From: Treponema sp.
GTDB taxonomy: Bacteria > Spirochaetota > Spirochaetia > Treponematales > Breznakiellaceae
Assembly (NCBI GenBank): GCA_031266875.1
Contig: JAISAE010000008.1
Location: 1-40,604, forward strand
Reading direction: 5' to 3'
Length of the DNA stretch: 40,604 nt
The notes beneath the pieces are model-generated. The model had not been told where the DNA came from. It saw nothing but the letters and a program-made list of their open reading frames with translations, and searched no databases. The translations under genes and the position numbers were made by a program. Shown here piece after piece: positions 8,173-16,677 of the stretch (positions are counted from its first letter, which is position 1; every line of letters starts with the position of its first letter).

Positions 8173-8180
8173 GATTTCAT
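8160..8180 (-). CDS. Possible six-codon leader ORF (MKSCVI) overlapping clpP start
   Basis: ATG at 8180 lies 3 nt after GAGGAG-AAC, closer than the clpP ATG is. It encodes MKSCVI and stops 12 nt inside clpP in another frame. It may be chance, or it may tune clpP translation by reinitiation. Confidence 0.2.
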   Translation of the reverse strand: MKSCVI

Positions 8181-8239
8181 GTTCTCCTCTAATCTATCAT
8201 ACACAGGGATCAGGTAATGGGGAATAGTCAGATGTATTC

Positions 8240-8268
8240 TTGACGTACAATTCAGAGGCTGATATTGT
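8240..8268 (+). promoter_or_regulatory. Candidate sigma-70 promoter for metY
   Basis: TTGACG (8240-8245), 17-bp spacer, TATTGT (8263-8268), about 50 bp before the metY start codon. I see no SAM riboswitch in the short leader. Confidence 0.45.
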
Positions 8269-8318
8269 CTAGTATACGTGTAAGACTAATAAGTAATATT
8301 CCCGTATAAGGAGATTTT

Positions 8319-9620
8319 ATGGCGACAAAAACTAATATCGACAAGTGGGCGTTTGAGACCAAACAGCTTCACATCGGTCAGGAAGAAGCCGACCCCGCAA
8401 GCGATGCGCGGGCGGTTCCTATTTATCAAACCACATCGTATGTGTTCCACAACTCGGCGCATGCGGCTGCGCGTTTTGGTCTCACGGATCCGGGTAACAT
8501 CTACAACCGGCTCACCAACTCAACACAGGATGTACTAGAGAAACGTATCGCGGCACTAGAAGGCGGTGTGGCGGCACTGGCTCTAGCTTCAGGCGCGGCG
8601 GCTATTACCTACAGCATCCTCAACCTCGCTCAGGCCGGGGATCACATCGTTTCCGAGAAAACCATCTACGGCGGCACCTACAACCTGCTCCGCCATACCC
8701 TACCGCTCTACGGCATCACCACAAGCTTTGTTGATCCTGACGAATCGGGAGTGGACAGTTTCGCCAAAGCCATACAGCCCAACACCAAGGCAATTCTCAT
8801 TGAGACCTTGGGAAACCCCAACTCGAACATCATTGACATTGAGGCGCTGGCGGAGCTGGCGCACAGTCATAAAATCCCGCTCGTAGTGGACGCGACCTTT
8901 ACTACGCCCTATTTGCTTCGCCCCATTGAGTATGGCGCGGACATCGTCGTTCATTCGGCAACCAAGTTTCTGGGCGGCCACGGAACCTCGATCGGCGGCA
9001 TCATCGTGGACAGCGGCAAATTCGACTGGGTGGCAAGCGGCAAGTTCCCCGGCCTGACCGAGCCATGCCCCAGCTATCACGGCCTCTCCTTTGTCGCCGC
9101 CGCAGGACCCGCCGCCTTTGCGATACGGGCGCGTGCCATACTGCTGCGCGACACCGGCGCTTGCATCTCGCCGTTTAACGCCTTCCTCTTGTTACAAGGC
9201 GTGGAAACCCTCTCCCTGCGCGTGGAACGCCATGTAGAAAACGCCCTCAAAGTCGTCGATTACCTCACCAAGCATCCCAAGGTGGAAAAGGTACATCACC
9301 CCTCGCTGCCCGACGATCCAAGTAACGCGCTTTACAAGAAATACTTCCCCAACGGCGCTGCATCCATCTTCACCTTTGAGATCAAGGGCGGTCAGAAAGA
9401 AGCGCAGGACTTCATTGACCGGCTTCAGATTTTCTCGCTCCTTGCCAATGTCGCAGACGTGAAATCCCTTGTCATACATCCGGCCACCACGACTCATTCC
9501 CAATGCACAGCGGAAGAACTCGCGGAGCAGGGCATCAAGCCGAACACAGTACGTCTTTCGATAGGTACTGAACATATCCGCGACATCATCGGGGACTTGG
9601 ATCAGGCATTCGGGAACTAA
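8319..9620 (+). CDS. metY: O-acetylhomoserine sulfhydrylase / aminocarboxypropyltransferase
   Basis: PLP enzyme of 433 aa, the usual MetY length, making homocysteine from O-acetylhomoserine and sulfide (or methionine from methanethiol). The Schiff-base lysine is K216 in HSATKFLGGHG. Other marks are the N-terminal ETKQLHIGQ, YNRLTNST, and the C-terminal SIGTEHIRDIIGDLDQAF. ATAAGGAG precedes the ATG by 6 nt. The gene is a single transcription unit divergent from clpP. No other methionine genes are adjacent. Confidence 0.96.
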   Translation: MATKTNIDKWAFETKQLHIGQEEADPASDARAVPIYQTTSYVFHNSAHAAARFGLTDPGNIYNRLTNSTQDVLEKRIAALEGGVAALALASGAAAITYSILNLAQAGDHIVSEKTIYGGTYNLLRHTLPLYGITTSFVDPDESGVDSFAKAIQPNTKAILIETLGNPNSNIIDIEALAELAHSHKIPLVVDATFTTPYLLRPIEYGADIVVHSATKFLGGHGTSIGGIIVDSGKFDWVASGKFPGLTEPCPSYHGLSFVAAAGPAAFAIRARAILLRDTGACISPFNAFLLLQGVETLSLRVERHVENALKVVDYLTKHPKVEKVHHPSLPDDPSNALYKKYFPNGAASIFTFEIKGGQKEAQDFIDRLQIFSLLANVADVKSLVIHPATTTHSQCTAEELAEQGIKPNTVRLSIGTEHIRDIIGDLDQAFGN

Positions 9621-9652
9621 GGCCGTCGCATACCCGCACCCCGTATGAGCGC

Positions 9653-9710
9653 ATAAGGTGTCTGGCACCATGAAGACGTTAGGCCACGTTCCATGTGGCC
9701 AGACACCTTA
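9653..9710. other. Nested inverted repeats after metY
   Basis: TAAGGTGTCTGGC (9653-9665) pairs perfectly with GCCAGACACCTTA (9698-9710). Inside, GGCCAC...GTGGCC forms a second, competing hairpin. The outer arm contains GTGTCTGGCACC, whose exact reverse complement recurs at 37.4 kb. There is no T-run, so a metY terminator role is only possible. Confidence 0.6.
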
Positions 9711-9790
9711 ACCTACACAACACTTCCTGTACAATTTCACATAACCACAGTAATATGACTGTCGAAATTTCAGTATAAGGACAAATAGAC

Positions 9791-10927
9791 ATGAATTATC
9801 AAGTAACAGTGTCAGACAGAGCATGGGCGGAGGGAATTTTTAAACAACTCCACACAAAACTCAAGGCCGAATGTTCCCGGCTGCAAGACGGGATTCCTTA
9901 CATTTCCCGTGACGGCCATTATCACGATCTTGGCGCTAGTGATATGTATTGGTGGACCAATGGTTTTTGGCCCGGAATGCTCTGGCAGATGTACCACGCT
10001 TCTGGTGATGAAGCCTACCGGCAGTACGCCGAGGCTGTGGAAAAACGCTTTGACGCGGCATTGGAGGGCTATGAGGGTCTACATCACGACGTTGGCTTCA
10101 TGTGGCTCCATACAGCAGTGGCCGACTACCGGCTGACCGCCAACAAGGATTCCCGCCGGCGCGGTCTGCACGCAGCCAATCTTCTGGCTGGCCGCTACAA
10201 TCCAGCGGGGCAGTTTATCCGCGCATGGAATGGTGAACGCACCGGCTGGATTATCATCGACACGATGATGAACATTCCCCTGCTCTACTGGGCTTCCAAA
10301 GAATCAGGCGATCCCCGCTTTGCGTATATCGCGCAAAGCCATGCTGATACCGCGATGAACATACTCCTGCGACCCGATGGCAGCAGTAACCATATAGCGA
10401 TTCTTGATCCCCAAAGCGGGGAATGTCTTGAAACACCCGCAGGTCAGGGATTTGCCCCTGGTTCTTCGTGGAGCCGGGGGCAGAGCTGGGCGATGTACGG
10501 CTTCGCGTTAAGCTATCATCATACGAGAAAGCAGGCATATCTTGACGCCGCGAAACGAAGCGCCCATTACGCAATCGCCAACTTTGCTCAGAACAACTGG
10601 CTCCCTGTGGTGGATTTCCGGGCTCCAGCGGAACCGCTCAAGTACGATTCCACCGCCGCCATGATCAGCGCCTGCGGGTTTTTGGAGCTCGCGTCGCACG
10701 TCCAAGAGCATGAAAAGCCCCTGTATACCACGCCGGCTCTCAGGCTGCTCCGAGCCTGCGAACAAGCCTTTGCTGATTGGGACATTGAACGGGACGGCAT
10801 TATAGGCAAAGGAACCGCCGCGTACCACGGTGAAACGCGGGACACGGAAGTTCCCATCATCTACGGAGACTATTTCTTTACCGAAGCCGTGCTGCGCCTT
10901 TTGGGAAAAGATTTTCTCATTTGGTGA
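9791..10927 (+). CDS. GH88 unsaturated glucuronyl hydrolase
   Basis: Protein of 378 aa from glycoside hydrolase family 88, which removes the 4,5-unsaturated uronic acid left at the non-reducing end by polysaccharide lyases. The two family aspartates are placed at D100 (HHDVGFMW) and D157 (IIIDTMMN), with the conserved WWTNGFWPGM and SSWSRGQSWAMYGF segments around the (alpha/alpha)6 barrel. There is no signal peptide, so it acts in the cytoplasm on imported oligosaccharides. That fits the sugar-binding proteins and permeases downstream. AAGGA precedes the ATG at long spacing (about 10 nt). Confidence 0.93.
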   Translation: MNYQVTVSDRAWAEGIFKQLHTKLKAECSRLQDGIPYISRDGHYHDLGASDMYWWTNGFWPGMLWQMYHASGDEAYRQYAEAVEKRFDAALEGYEGLHHDVGFMWLHTAVADYRLTANKDSRRRGLHAANLLAGRYNPAGQFIRAWNGERTGWIIIDTMMNIPLLYWASKESGDPRFAYIAQSHADTAMNILLRPDGSSNHIAILDPQSGECLETPAGQGFAPGSSWSRGQSWAMYGFALSYHHTRKQAYLDAAKRSAHYAIANFAQNNWLPVVDFRAPAEPLKYDSTAAMISACGFLELASHVQEHEKPLYTTPALRLLRACEQAFADWDIERDGIIGKGTAAYHGETRDTEVPIIYGDYFFTEAVLRLLGKDFLIW

Positions 10928-11005
10928 GAACACAGCGGCATAGCCGTACTACACAGTCGCGCTGGGCGCTCCAAGCACACAATAATTTCCTGGAAAAGAG
11001 GCGCT

Positions 11006-12157
11006 ATGCTACATAGTGGCGTTATATCAAATAGTAATAGTATTGATACTATCATAATGCAAGGTTATTCACTGAGACTTCGCGCCTTCAGTGCCATTGA
11101 CCGCTATCTGCGACGTCCTTCCCTGCCCTTCCAGTGGCTCATAAGCGACGCCGACATTGCGGCGCTGGCTCGCCTCTTTGAACACCTGCGCTTCCCCGGC
11201 GCAGCCTTTGCCGACGCTGCCCTCGACGCTGAAGGGCAGACCTTTTACTTCCGCTGTATCGACGCCGGCGCCTATGAAGCGCCGTCATATCCCCTGCTCT
11301 CGTTCAGTCAGGACATGAACACAAAGTGCTTCCATGATCCATCTGATCTATATCCACGCCTCCGTACACTAAGGGACAGCGCCGGCAGCGCCCGTAGCGC
11401 AGACGACGCCTGCCTTGCCAGCGACCTGCTATCCCCAAACCCCGCCGCTGACGCCACCCGCGCCCTTATGGACGCCGCCCTCGCGCTCACCCGCTACAGC
11501 GGCAAGAACGCCGCGCCGCCGCTCAAGCCCATTATCAGCGCCGCCCTGAAACTGAGCGCCGGTATGCCGCCCTGTATTGAGGAACAGCGAACTTTGCTCA
11601 TAAGCCTGCTCCTCTCGCCGCGCCCTGACCTGGGGCTGGACCTGCTCAACACCGGAGGCTTCATCACAAAACACTGGCCGGAACTTGCCACGCTCAACAA
11701 TGTTGACCACTCAAAGGAATTCCACCCCGAAGGCAACGGCTGGCGTCATACCCTTGAAACCTTTCGTTACCGGAAAACCCTTGATCTGCGCCTCTCACTC
11801 GCGCTTCTCTTACACGACGCGGGAAAGGCATTCGCTGTCGCGTCTGGCACTCATCGGTTTGAAGGACATGCGGAGCTTGGAGTCCGCACGGTTCGCGCCT
11901 TTTTGCGCCGCCTTGACTTCGCCCCAAGCCTCATTGACGACGTGTGCTTTCTGGTACGACACCACATGATGCCGGCAGCACTGAAACGCCTGCCCTTGAC
12001 CCGCATTGAAGACGTTCTGGAATCGCCGCTCTTCCCCACGCTCCTTGAGCTATACCGCTGCGACGAAGCGTCATCGTTCAAGGGACTCGACGGCTACTAC
12101 GACGCAAGCGCCGCGTATCAGGCGTACCTCAAGCAGCGCCGCAATCCCTACCGCTAA
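11006..12157 (+). CDS. HD-domain protein related to the C-terminal half of CCA/poly(A) polymerases
   Basis: Up to 383 aa. The HD metal-dependent phosphohydrolase pattern is clear: H248 (WRHTLE), H270-D271 (LLLHDAGK) and H288 (EGHAELG). The layout matches the HD region of bacterial tRNA nucleotidyltransferases, but the N-terminal 200 residues lack the nucleotidyltransferase GGxVRD and DxD motifs, so a polymerase role is unlikely. The C-terminal region (YRCDEASSFKGLDGYY) also fits the CCA-enzyme tail. The start is uncertain: ATG 11006 has GAGG four bases upstream, but an in-frame ATG at 11057 follows a dyad and gives a more compact protein. The sequence is Ala-rich and GC-rich. The role is unknown. 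Confidence 0.75.
   Translation: MLHSGVISNSNSIDTIIMQGYSLRLRAFSAIDRYLRRPSLPFQWLISDADIAALARLFEHLRFPGAAFADAALDAEGQTFYFRCIDAGAYEAPSYPLLSFSQDMNTKCFHDPSDLYPRLRTLRDSAGSARSADDACLASDLLSPNPAADATRALMDAALALTRYSGKNAAPPLKPIISAALKLSAGMPPCIEEQRTLLISLLLSPRPDLGLDLLNTGGFITKHWPELATLNNVDHSKEFHPEGNGWRHTLETFRYRKTLDLRLSLALLLHDAGKAFAVASGTHRFEGHAELGVRTVRAFLRRLDFAPSLIDDVCFLVRHHMMPAALKRLPLTRIEDVLESPLFPTLLELYRCDEASSFKGLDGYYDASAAYQAYLKQRRNPYR
11038..11051. promoter_or_regulatory. Dyad TAGTAT-TG-ATACTA
   Basis: A perfect 6-2-6 inverted repeat lies six bases before the alternative ATG (11057) of the HD gene, in an AT-rich patch inside otherwise GC-rich DNA. It could be an operator if translation starts at 11057. Confidence 0.3.
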
Positions 12158-12206
12158 CCGCGCTCCAAACCCAGCCCATGTAGGGATGTAATCATGCGCT
12201 ACTGGC

Positions 12207-12235
12207 GCCTGCGCTTCGGAGCCAGCAGCGCAGGC
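12207..12235. terminator. GC-rich hairpin between convergent genes
   Basis: GCCTGCGC (12207-12214) pairs with GCGCAGGC (12228-12235) around a 13-nt loop. It sits between the 3' ends of the HD gene and the solute-binding gene. There is no T-run. Confidence 0.4.
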
Positions 12236-12248
12236 TCACGTACTGCTT

Positions 12249-13856
12249 TTATGGATACTTTGCCCGGCGTTCATCTATGACGGCCTGTGCGCCGCTGGCG
12301 AGCCAGTCTTTGAGACCCGCATCCCATTTCGTGTCAAACTGTGCGGCAGAGCAGGTTTCGAGATCGACCAAAAACACACCGCCCTTGTCCACTAGCGTCT
12401 GGTTCAAAGGCCCGGCCACAGTCAACGGAGAAGAAGTCTTTACCACCGGTGGCGATACTCCGTCTTTCAGCGCGGTCCCGTACGCCTGCTTAATAAGCTC
12501 AGCAGGATACACATAGCCAGCCGCCAGGGCGAGGATGCTTGCTTCCTCAGTTTCAAGGAAGAGGCCATTCATGGGCATGGTATAATCAATGTTTTGGTTG
12601 CTGTTCATGATCCACGTAGGATCAGCCTTGGCCGTGGCGTCAACCTTCACTACCCTATCCGTGCCAATAGTATGCGTAATGCCTTCATGTCCTACCTGAA
12701 GGAAATGGTAATTATCATACTTGGCAAGCCAGTTAAGATACCGCATGGCCGCGTCATGATTTTTGCTGGATGCAGGAATAAAGTAGGAAAGACCCGCCTG
12801 ATCATAGATGGGCTTCACGGTTTGGCCGTTGGAATTGGTGAAGCAGTCAACCGGAATGAGGTTGGCTGTAGGTATGTTGGCCTTGAGTCCTGACAGTTTG
12901 CCGTTGGGTTCACGGTAAATGTCATCCCATTCGTTGATATACGCGCCGACCTGTCCACTTTTCAGGAGATCATCCGCGCCGGTAGTCTGGGCGTACAGGG
13001 GGAAATCTCTGTCGAGCAGATTCTCATTATACAATGTGTTAATAAAACGAATGGCTTCCTTGAAACCCGGGAGCAGCGTGCTGGAACTGATAACCGTATT
13101 GATCCAGCGGTCTTTCATGCTTAGGTTAGGATCAATAAAAGACTCGATGATTGGAGGCACAGCCCAGTCAATGCGCGTGGCGCCGAGATTCGCAGGGACA
13201 ATACGGGAAACGCCAGTGGCCGCCATGAGTTCATCGGCTCGGTCTCGGAAGGCCAGCAGGGTCTTATGGAACTCTTCAGTGGTCTTGGGAACAGGTAGCT
13301 TGAGGATTTTGAGCCAGTCCTCCCTCATAAAAAGTACCGTCCTTGCCAGAGCCATACGCCTGGCCGGTATATGATAAATCGCGCCGGTGCTAAGATCGAT
13401 TTCCCTCTCGATGAGCAGCTTGCCGGGAATAGCCTTGTCCTCGCCCAGAAAGGCGTTTAGGTCTTTGAGGGTGGTACTAATATAGGGCGCAACATCAAAA
13501 AGACCGCCCTGATTGGCCCAGCCCTGAATGTTATCGTTATTGTAACTGTAACACACGTCTGGCGGCGTGCCGGCGGCGAAAAGGTTCACCAGAGCGGTCT
13601 CCTCGCTCCAGCGAGGCACGGCGACAAAGGTAACGTCAATGTTCTCGTCTTTGAGCAGCTTGTCGTGTATCCACTTGGTCCACTGGTTGTTGGTAGGATT
13701 ACTCTTCCCGCCATCAGTACCGCGGTCAAAGACTTCCACGGAAATCTTTACCGGCGTGCCAGAGGCCGGGGCGGTTTGACCTTCTCTGCCTCCATTCGCA
13801 AAAACCAGTGAGCCTGCCCACAACATGGCCGCCAACATTGAAACGATTCTTTTCAT
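12249..13856 (-). CDS. Extracellular sugar-binding protein (LplA/YtcQ-like), orphan
   Basis: Protein of 535 aa, the length of the large family-1 solute-binding proteins that serve rhamnogalacturonan or complex-oligosaccharide importers in Firmicutes. The signal peptide ends near VFANGG with no lipobox Cys, so it should be cleaved by signal peptidase I. Typical segments are TNNQWTKWIHDKL, FAAGTPPDV, FMREDWLKILKLPVPKTTEEF (in two pieces under 20 residues each) and YFIPASSKNHDAAMRYLNW. GGAGG precedes the ATG. There are no permease genes in its own unit; the nearest pair is 1 kb away behind the AraC gene. It may share those permeases or serve remote ones. A LacI-type dyad lies at its promoter. 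Confidence 0.88.
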   Translation of the reverse strand: MKRIVSMLAAMLWAGSLVFANGGREGQTAPASGTPVKISVEVFDRGTDGGKSNPTNNQWTKWIHDKLLKDENIDVTFVAVPRWSEETALVNLFAAGTPPDVCYSYNNDNIQGWANQGGLFDVAPYISTTLKDLNAFLGEDKAIPGKLLIEREIDLSTGAIYHIPARRMALARTVLFMREDWLKILKLPVPKTTEEFHKTLLAFRDRADELMAATGVSRIVPANLGATRIDWAVPPIIESFIDPNLSMKDRWINTVISSSTLLPGFKEAIRFINTLYNENLLDRDFPLYAQTTGADDLLKSGQVGAYINEWDDIYREPNGKLSGLKANIPTANLIPVDCFTNSNGQTVKPIYDQAGLSYFIPASSKNHDAAMRYLNWLAKYDNYHFLQVGHEGITHTIGTDRVVKVDATAKADPTWIMNSNQNIDYTMPMNGLFLETEEASILALAAGYVYPAELIKQAYGTALKDGVSPPVVKTSSPLTVAGPLNQTLVDKGGVFLVDLETCSAAQFDTKWDAGLKDWLASGAQAVIDERRAKYP

Positions 13857-13894
13857 AATCTTCCTCCAAAATAGAAATGATGTACCAGTACGGT

Positions 13895-13935
13895 AACCGG
13901 TTTTCTCAGTATAGAGAGCTGTTTGGGGAACACAA
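13895..13935 (-). promoter_or_regulatory. Candidate promoter with AACCGGTT operator for the orphan binding protein
   Basis: On the minus strand, TTGTGT (13930-13935), 16-bp spacer, then TATACT (13908-13913). The perfect palindrome AACCGGTT (13895-13902) follows immediately, over the expected transcription start. A CG-centred dyad of this type is typical of LacI/GalR family operators, which would block initiation here. Confidence 0.4.
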
Positions 13936-13981
13936 TTGCGGAAATCCTAAAATCTTATTGCAAATATCCAGTTTTTAGATG

Positions 13982-14089
13982 GTACGAGCAAAGTAGACAC
14001 GGAACGTGGACACCTGAAACCAGCGCGAAGAGTTCTCAGCATTTTTTCTTGCAAGCATCCAGACTTGTGGTATGATAGTACGAGCAAAG
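13982..14089 (+). repeat. Pair of direct repeats GTACGAGCAAAG
   Basis: The 12-mer occurs at 13982-13993 and 14078-14089, 96 bp apart, in the divergent region between the binding protein and the araC-type gene. Similarity continues for some bases (T/C-AGA). The second copy covers the predicted transcription start of the regulator. The pair could be activator half-sites or a small duplication. Confidence 0.35.
14049..14076 (+). promoter_or_regulatory. Candidate promoter of the AraC-type regulator
   Basis: TTGCAA (14049-14054), 16-bp spacer, TATGAT (14071-14076). The -10 box covers the most upstream ATG (14072), which supports the later ATG at 14093 as the real start. Confidence 0.5.
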
Positions 14090-14092
14090 CAG

Positions 14093-14911
14093 ATGTACCA
14101 TATAGATAGCCTGAAGATCGACATGATGAATTTCCACCATTCTCTGACTGATGAGCTATTGCAAAACGGCCATACTCATGACGAGTATGAGATTTACTAT
14201 GTAATCCAGGGCAGTACCATACTCCGTCTTGAGGACAGGGTATATACCACTAAGCCCAACAGCCTCTTCCTGATACCGCCGCATACTCCGCATGACTGGA
14301 GAATTGTTTCAAAGCAGCTTTGCGACCGGGTTTCCATTCATTTTACGCCTGAATTCCTGAATGACGCTGAAAAAGCCCTGTTACCAGAACTCTTTAAGAC
14401 AAAAGAGACGTATTATATGAATGTAGCTGCCAGTAAAATTGATTTTTTTGTTGAAGTGTTGTTGGAATGTAGGGACATGAAACAGGGGGTGCAAAAGCTA
14501 TCGCTCAAAAGCCGTCTGGTCTCGCTGCTTACCAAGATATACAGCATGAGAGACACAAAAACGAGCCTGCCTTCCATCGTTCAGTTTCTTGGTAAAAAGT
14601 GGATACAAACGGTTATTAAGTATATCTATGACAACAAAGAAGCCGCTATTTCTCTGGAAACAGTCGCCCGCTACTTTAATATTAACAAGAACTATCTCAA
14701 TACCCTGTTCCGCAAAGAGACGGGAACCACAGTGAATCAATACATCCGTGAGCAGCGTGTCTACACTGCCCACGCAGCCATACTTGCCGGCAGTTCCGCT
14801 AAAGAGGCAAGCTATCGCGCCGGCTTTAACGATTATTCCAATTTTTTCAGGGCGCATAAGGCGGTTTTCGGTGTCGCGCCCACGAGACGCTATGAAGGCG
14901 AACATACCTAG
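14093..14911 (+). CDS. AraC-family transcriptional regulator
   Basis: About 272 aa. The N-terminal cupin-like sensor domain (HTHDEYEIYYVIQGS...PPHTPHDW) should bind a sugar. The C-terminal double helix-turn-helix has the AraC marks: AISLETVARYFNINKNYLN for the first helix pair and AGFNDYSNFFRAHKAVFG for the signature. It is likely an activator of the adjacent uptake and hydrolysis genes, lying between the orphan binding protein and the transporter operon. I moved the start from ATG 14072 to 14093 because the former lies in the predicted -10 box. With that promoter the leader is only about 10 nt. The 3' end is 17 bp from the convergent permease gene. Confidence 0.9.
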   Translation: MYHIDSLKIDMMNFHHSLTDELLQNGHTHDEYEIYYVIQGSTILRLEDRVYTTKPNSLFLIPPHTPHDWRIVSKQLCDRVSIHFTPEFLNDAEKALLPELFKTKETYYMNVAASKIDFFVEVLLECRDMKQGVQKLSLKSRLVSLLTKIYSMRDTKTSLPSIVQFLGKKWIQTVIKYIYDNKEAAISLETVARYFNINKNYLNTLFRKETGTTVNQYIREQRVYTAHAAILAGSSAKEASYRAGFNDYSNFFRAHKAVFGVAPTRRYEGEHT

Positions 14912-14928
14912 CGGCGGCTTCTAATCAG

Positions 14929-15765
14929 CTATGCCTTCAGCCCCGTAACCGCGATGCCGGTGATAAACTGCTTTTGCAAGAGCAAAAACAAGACGATCAT
15001 CGGCGCTGTTGCGAGCATACTCGCCGCCATCAGCAGATTGTAACGGGAGCCGTGTTCCCCAAACAGCGTTGCGATACCCACCGACAGCACCCGTACCGAG
15101 TCCTTCGACGTCATGATCAAAGGCCACATCAGGTCGTTCCATGCCCACAATACCGTGAAGACCGAAAAGGCCGCCACCGCAGTACCGCAGAGTGGCATGA
15201 AAATCCGCCAGTAAATACCAAAGCGGGAACAGCCGTCAATGATTGCCGCCTCCTCCAGCTCGCCGGGTAAGGACTTAAAGAACTGCCGCAGAAAAAACGT
15301 GCCATAGGCGCTGAACACATTGGGGATGATGAGGCCGGTGAAGGTGTCAATCCAGTTAAGCCGCGACAGCAGCACAAAAGACGGAATCAGCGTCATCTGG
15401 GAGGGAATCATCAGCACCGACAGCAGAATGAAGAACAGCACATTGCGTCCGGGAAAGTTCAGCCGCGCAAAGCCATAGCCCGCCATGGAGCAGAACAGCA
15501 CCTGCAAGGCCGTGATCGATACGGCTACAATGATGGTGTTCACGTAGTAGCGGGCAAAGTTCAGCCGCGAGAGTACCTCGGTAAAATTGGTGAGCTTGAG
15601 GCTTGAAGGAAGCCACTTGATGGGAATAGCAAGCGTTTCAGGGTAGGTCTTGAACGCGGTCAAGACCATCCAGACAAAGGGCGTAATCATTCCAAGAGAG
15701 CCGATGGACAAGACTACGAATACAAGCCCACCGGTAATCTGCTTGCCTGTTCCTTGCTTAATCAT
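14929..15765 (-). CDS. Sugar ABC transporter permease (MalG type)
   Basis: Inner-membrane permease of 278 aa with six hydrophobic segments. The EAA loop that docks the ATPase is ELEEAAIIDGCSRFGIYWRIFMP-like (residues about 170-192; core EEAAIIDG). The N-terminal FVWMVLTAFKTYPE matches the MalG/CUT1 class. Its ATG overlaps the stop of the upstream permease by 8 bp, so the two are coupled. It is the last gene of the binding protein/permease/permease operon. No ATPase gene follows, so a shared MsmK/UgpC-type ATPase from elsewhere is expected. Confidence 0.94.
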   Translation of the reverse strand: MIKQGTGKQITGGLVFVVLSIGSLGMITPFVWMVLTAFKTYPETLAIPIKWLPSSLKLTNFTEVLSRLNFARYYVNTIIVAVSITALQVLFCSMAGYGFARLNFPGRNVLFFILLSVLMIPSQMTLIPSFVLLSRLNWIDTFTGLIIPNVFSAYGTFFLRQFFKSLPGELEEAAIIDGCSRFGIYWRIFMPLCGTAVAAFSVFTVLWAWNDLMWPLIMTSKDSVRVLSVGIATLFGEHGSRYNLLMAASMLATAPMIVLFLLLQKQFITGIAVTGLKA

Positions 15766-16666
15766 AAAACACCAGCTTCTTTTGCATATAGAACTGTCCC
15801 AGGGTAACGATCAGGATAATAGCGAAGAGGATAACCGCCTCCGCCGCCCCGTAACCCATGTTCATCAGGACAAAACCCTTGTGGTAGATGCCGTAAACCA
15901 TGGTACGCACCGACATTGAAATCGGTCCACTGGAAATGCCGCCGCCGGAAAACATGAATATCAGGTCAAACGCCTTAAACGCGCCTATCATTGAGGTAAT
16001 GGTCAGGAAAAATATTGATGGGGACAGCAACGGCACCGTAATCGAGATGAATGAACGTATCGGACCAGCGCCGTCGATCTGGGCTGCCTCGTAGTAGTTT
16101 TTGGGGATATTTTGTAGCCCCGCCAGCAGTATGATGGACGCATAACCAATGCCTGACCAAATCGCCACTATGATTACAGCGGTCATAATGTACTGAGGAT
16201 CGCCAAGCCACAGCGGGTTCAGGCCAAAAGGCCGGAACAAAAAGTTGACCAGCCCGTATTGCGAGTTAAACAGCCAGCGCCAGACCGTAGCTATCGCGGC
16301 GGGCATGGTAACCATGGGCAGGAAGAACGCGGTGCGGAAAAACGTCCTGCCCTTTATCTTAGTGTTCAGCAGATTGGCGACACAAAGGGCTATGATGATG
16401 GTACAAGGCACAACGCCAATCATGTATTTCAGGGTGTTAAAGAACTCAATGTAGAGTTCCTCATCCTGAAACAGGTTGATGAAGTTTCGCAAACCAATGA
16501 ATCGGGGCGCTACAAAGCCATCCCAGTTGGTCAGCGAGAGATACAGGGCGTAAAACACCGGCCCCAGAAGGAACACGGCAACGCCCAGCATCACCGGCGA
16601 GACAAAGAAGTACCCCCAGAACCAGGTATTGAGTGTATTTCTGCCTATGCGCCGCTTTGGTTTCAC
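15758..16666 (-). CDS. Sugar ABC transporter permease (MalF/UgpA type)
   Basis: Inner-membrane permease, about 302 aa, first partner of the MalG-type subunit. The EAA loop reads NYYEAAQIDGAGPIRSF, and the N-terminal FWGYFFVSPVMLGVAV and SLTNWDGF segments are CUT1 typical. An in-frame start at 16711 would overlap the binding-protein gene and add unlikely residues. GTG at 16666 is better: ACGGAGC sits just upstream, and it falls 11 bp after the preceding stop. Confidence 0.93.
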   Translation of the reverse strand: MKPKRRIGRNTLNTWFWGYFFVSPVMLGVAVFLLGPVFYALYLSLTNWDGFVAPRFIGLRNFINLFQDEELYIEFFNTLKYMIGVVPCTIIIALCVANLLNTKIKGRTFFRTAFFLPMVTMPAAIATVWRWLFNSQYGLVNFLFRPFGLNPLWLGDPQYIMTAVIIVAIWSGIGYASIILLAGLQNIPKNYYEAAQIDGAGPIRSFISITVPLLSPSIFFLTITSMIGAFKAFDLIFMFSGGGISSGPISMSVRTMVYGIYHKGFVLMNMGYGAAEAVILFAIILIVTLGQFYMQKKLVFYD

Positions 16667-16677
16667 GCTTTGCTCCG

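Noticed and set aside
8173-8318. SAM or cobalamin riboswitch before metY
   Set aside because: The spacer is short and I could not find the conserved core stems. A plain promoter explains it better.
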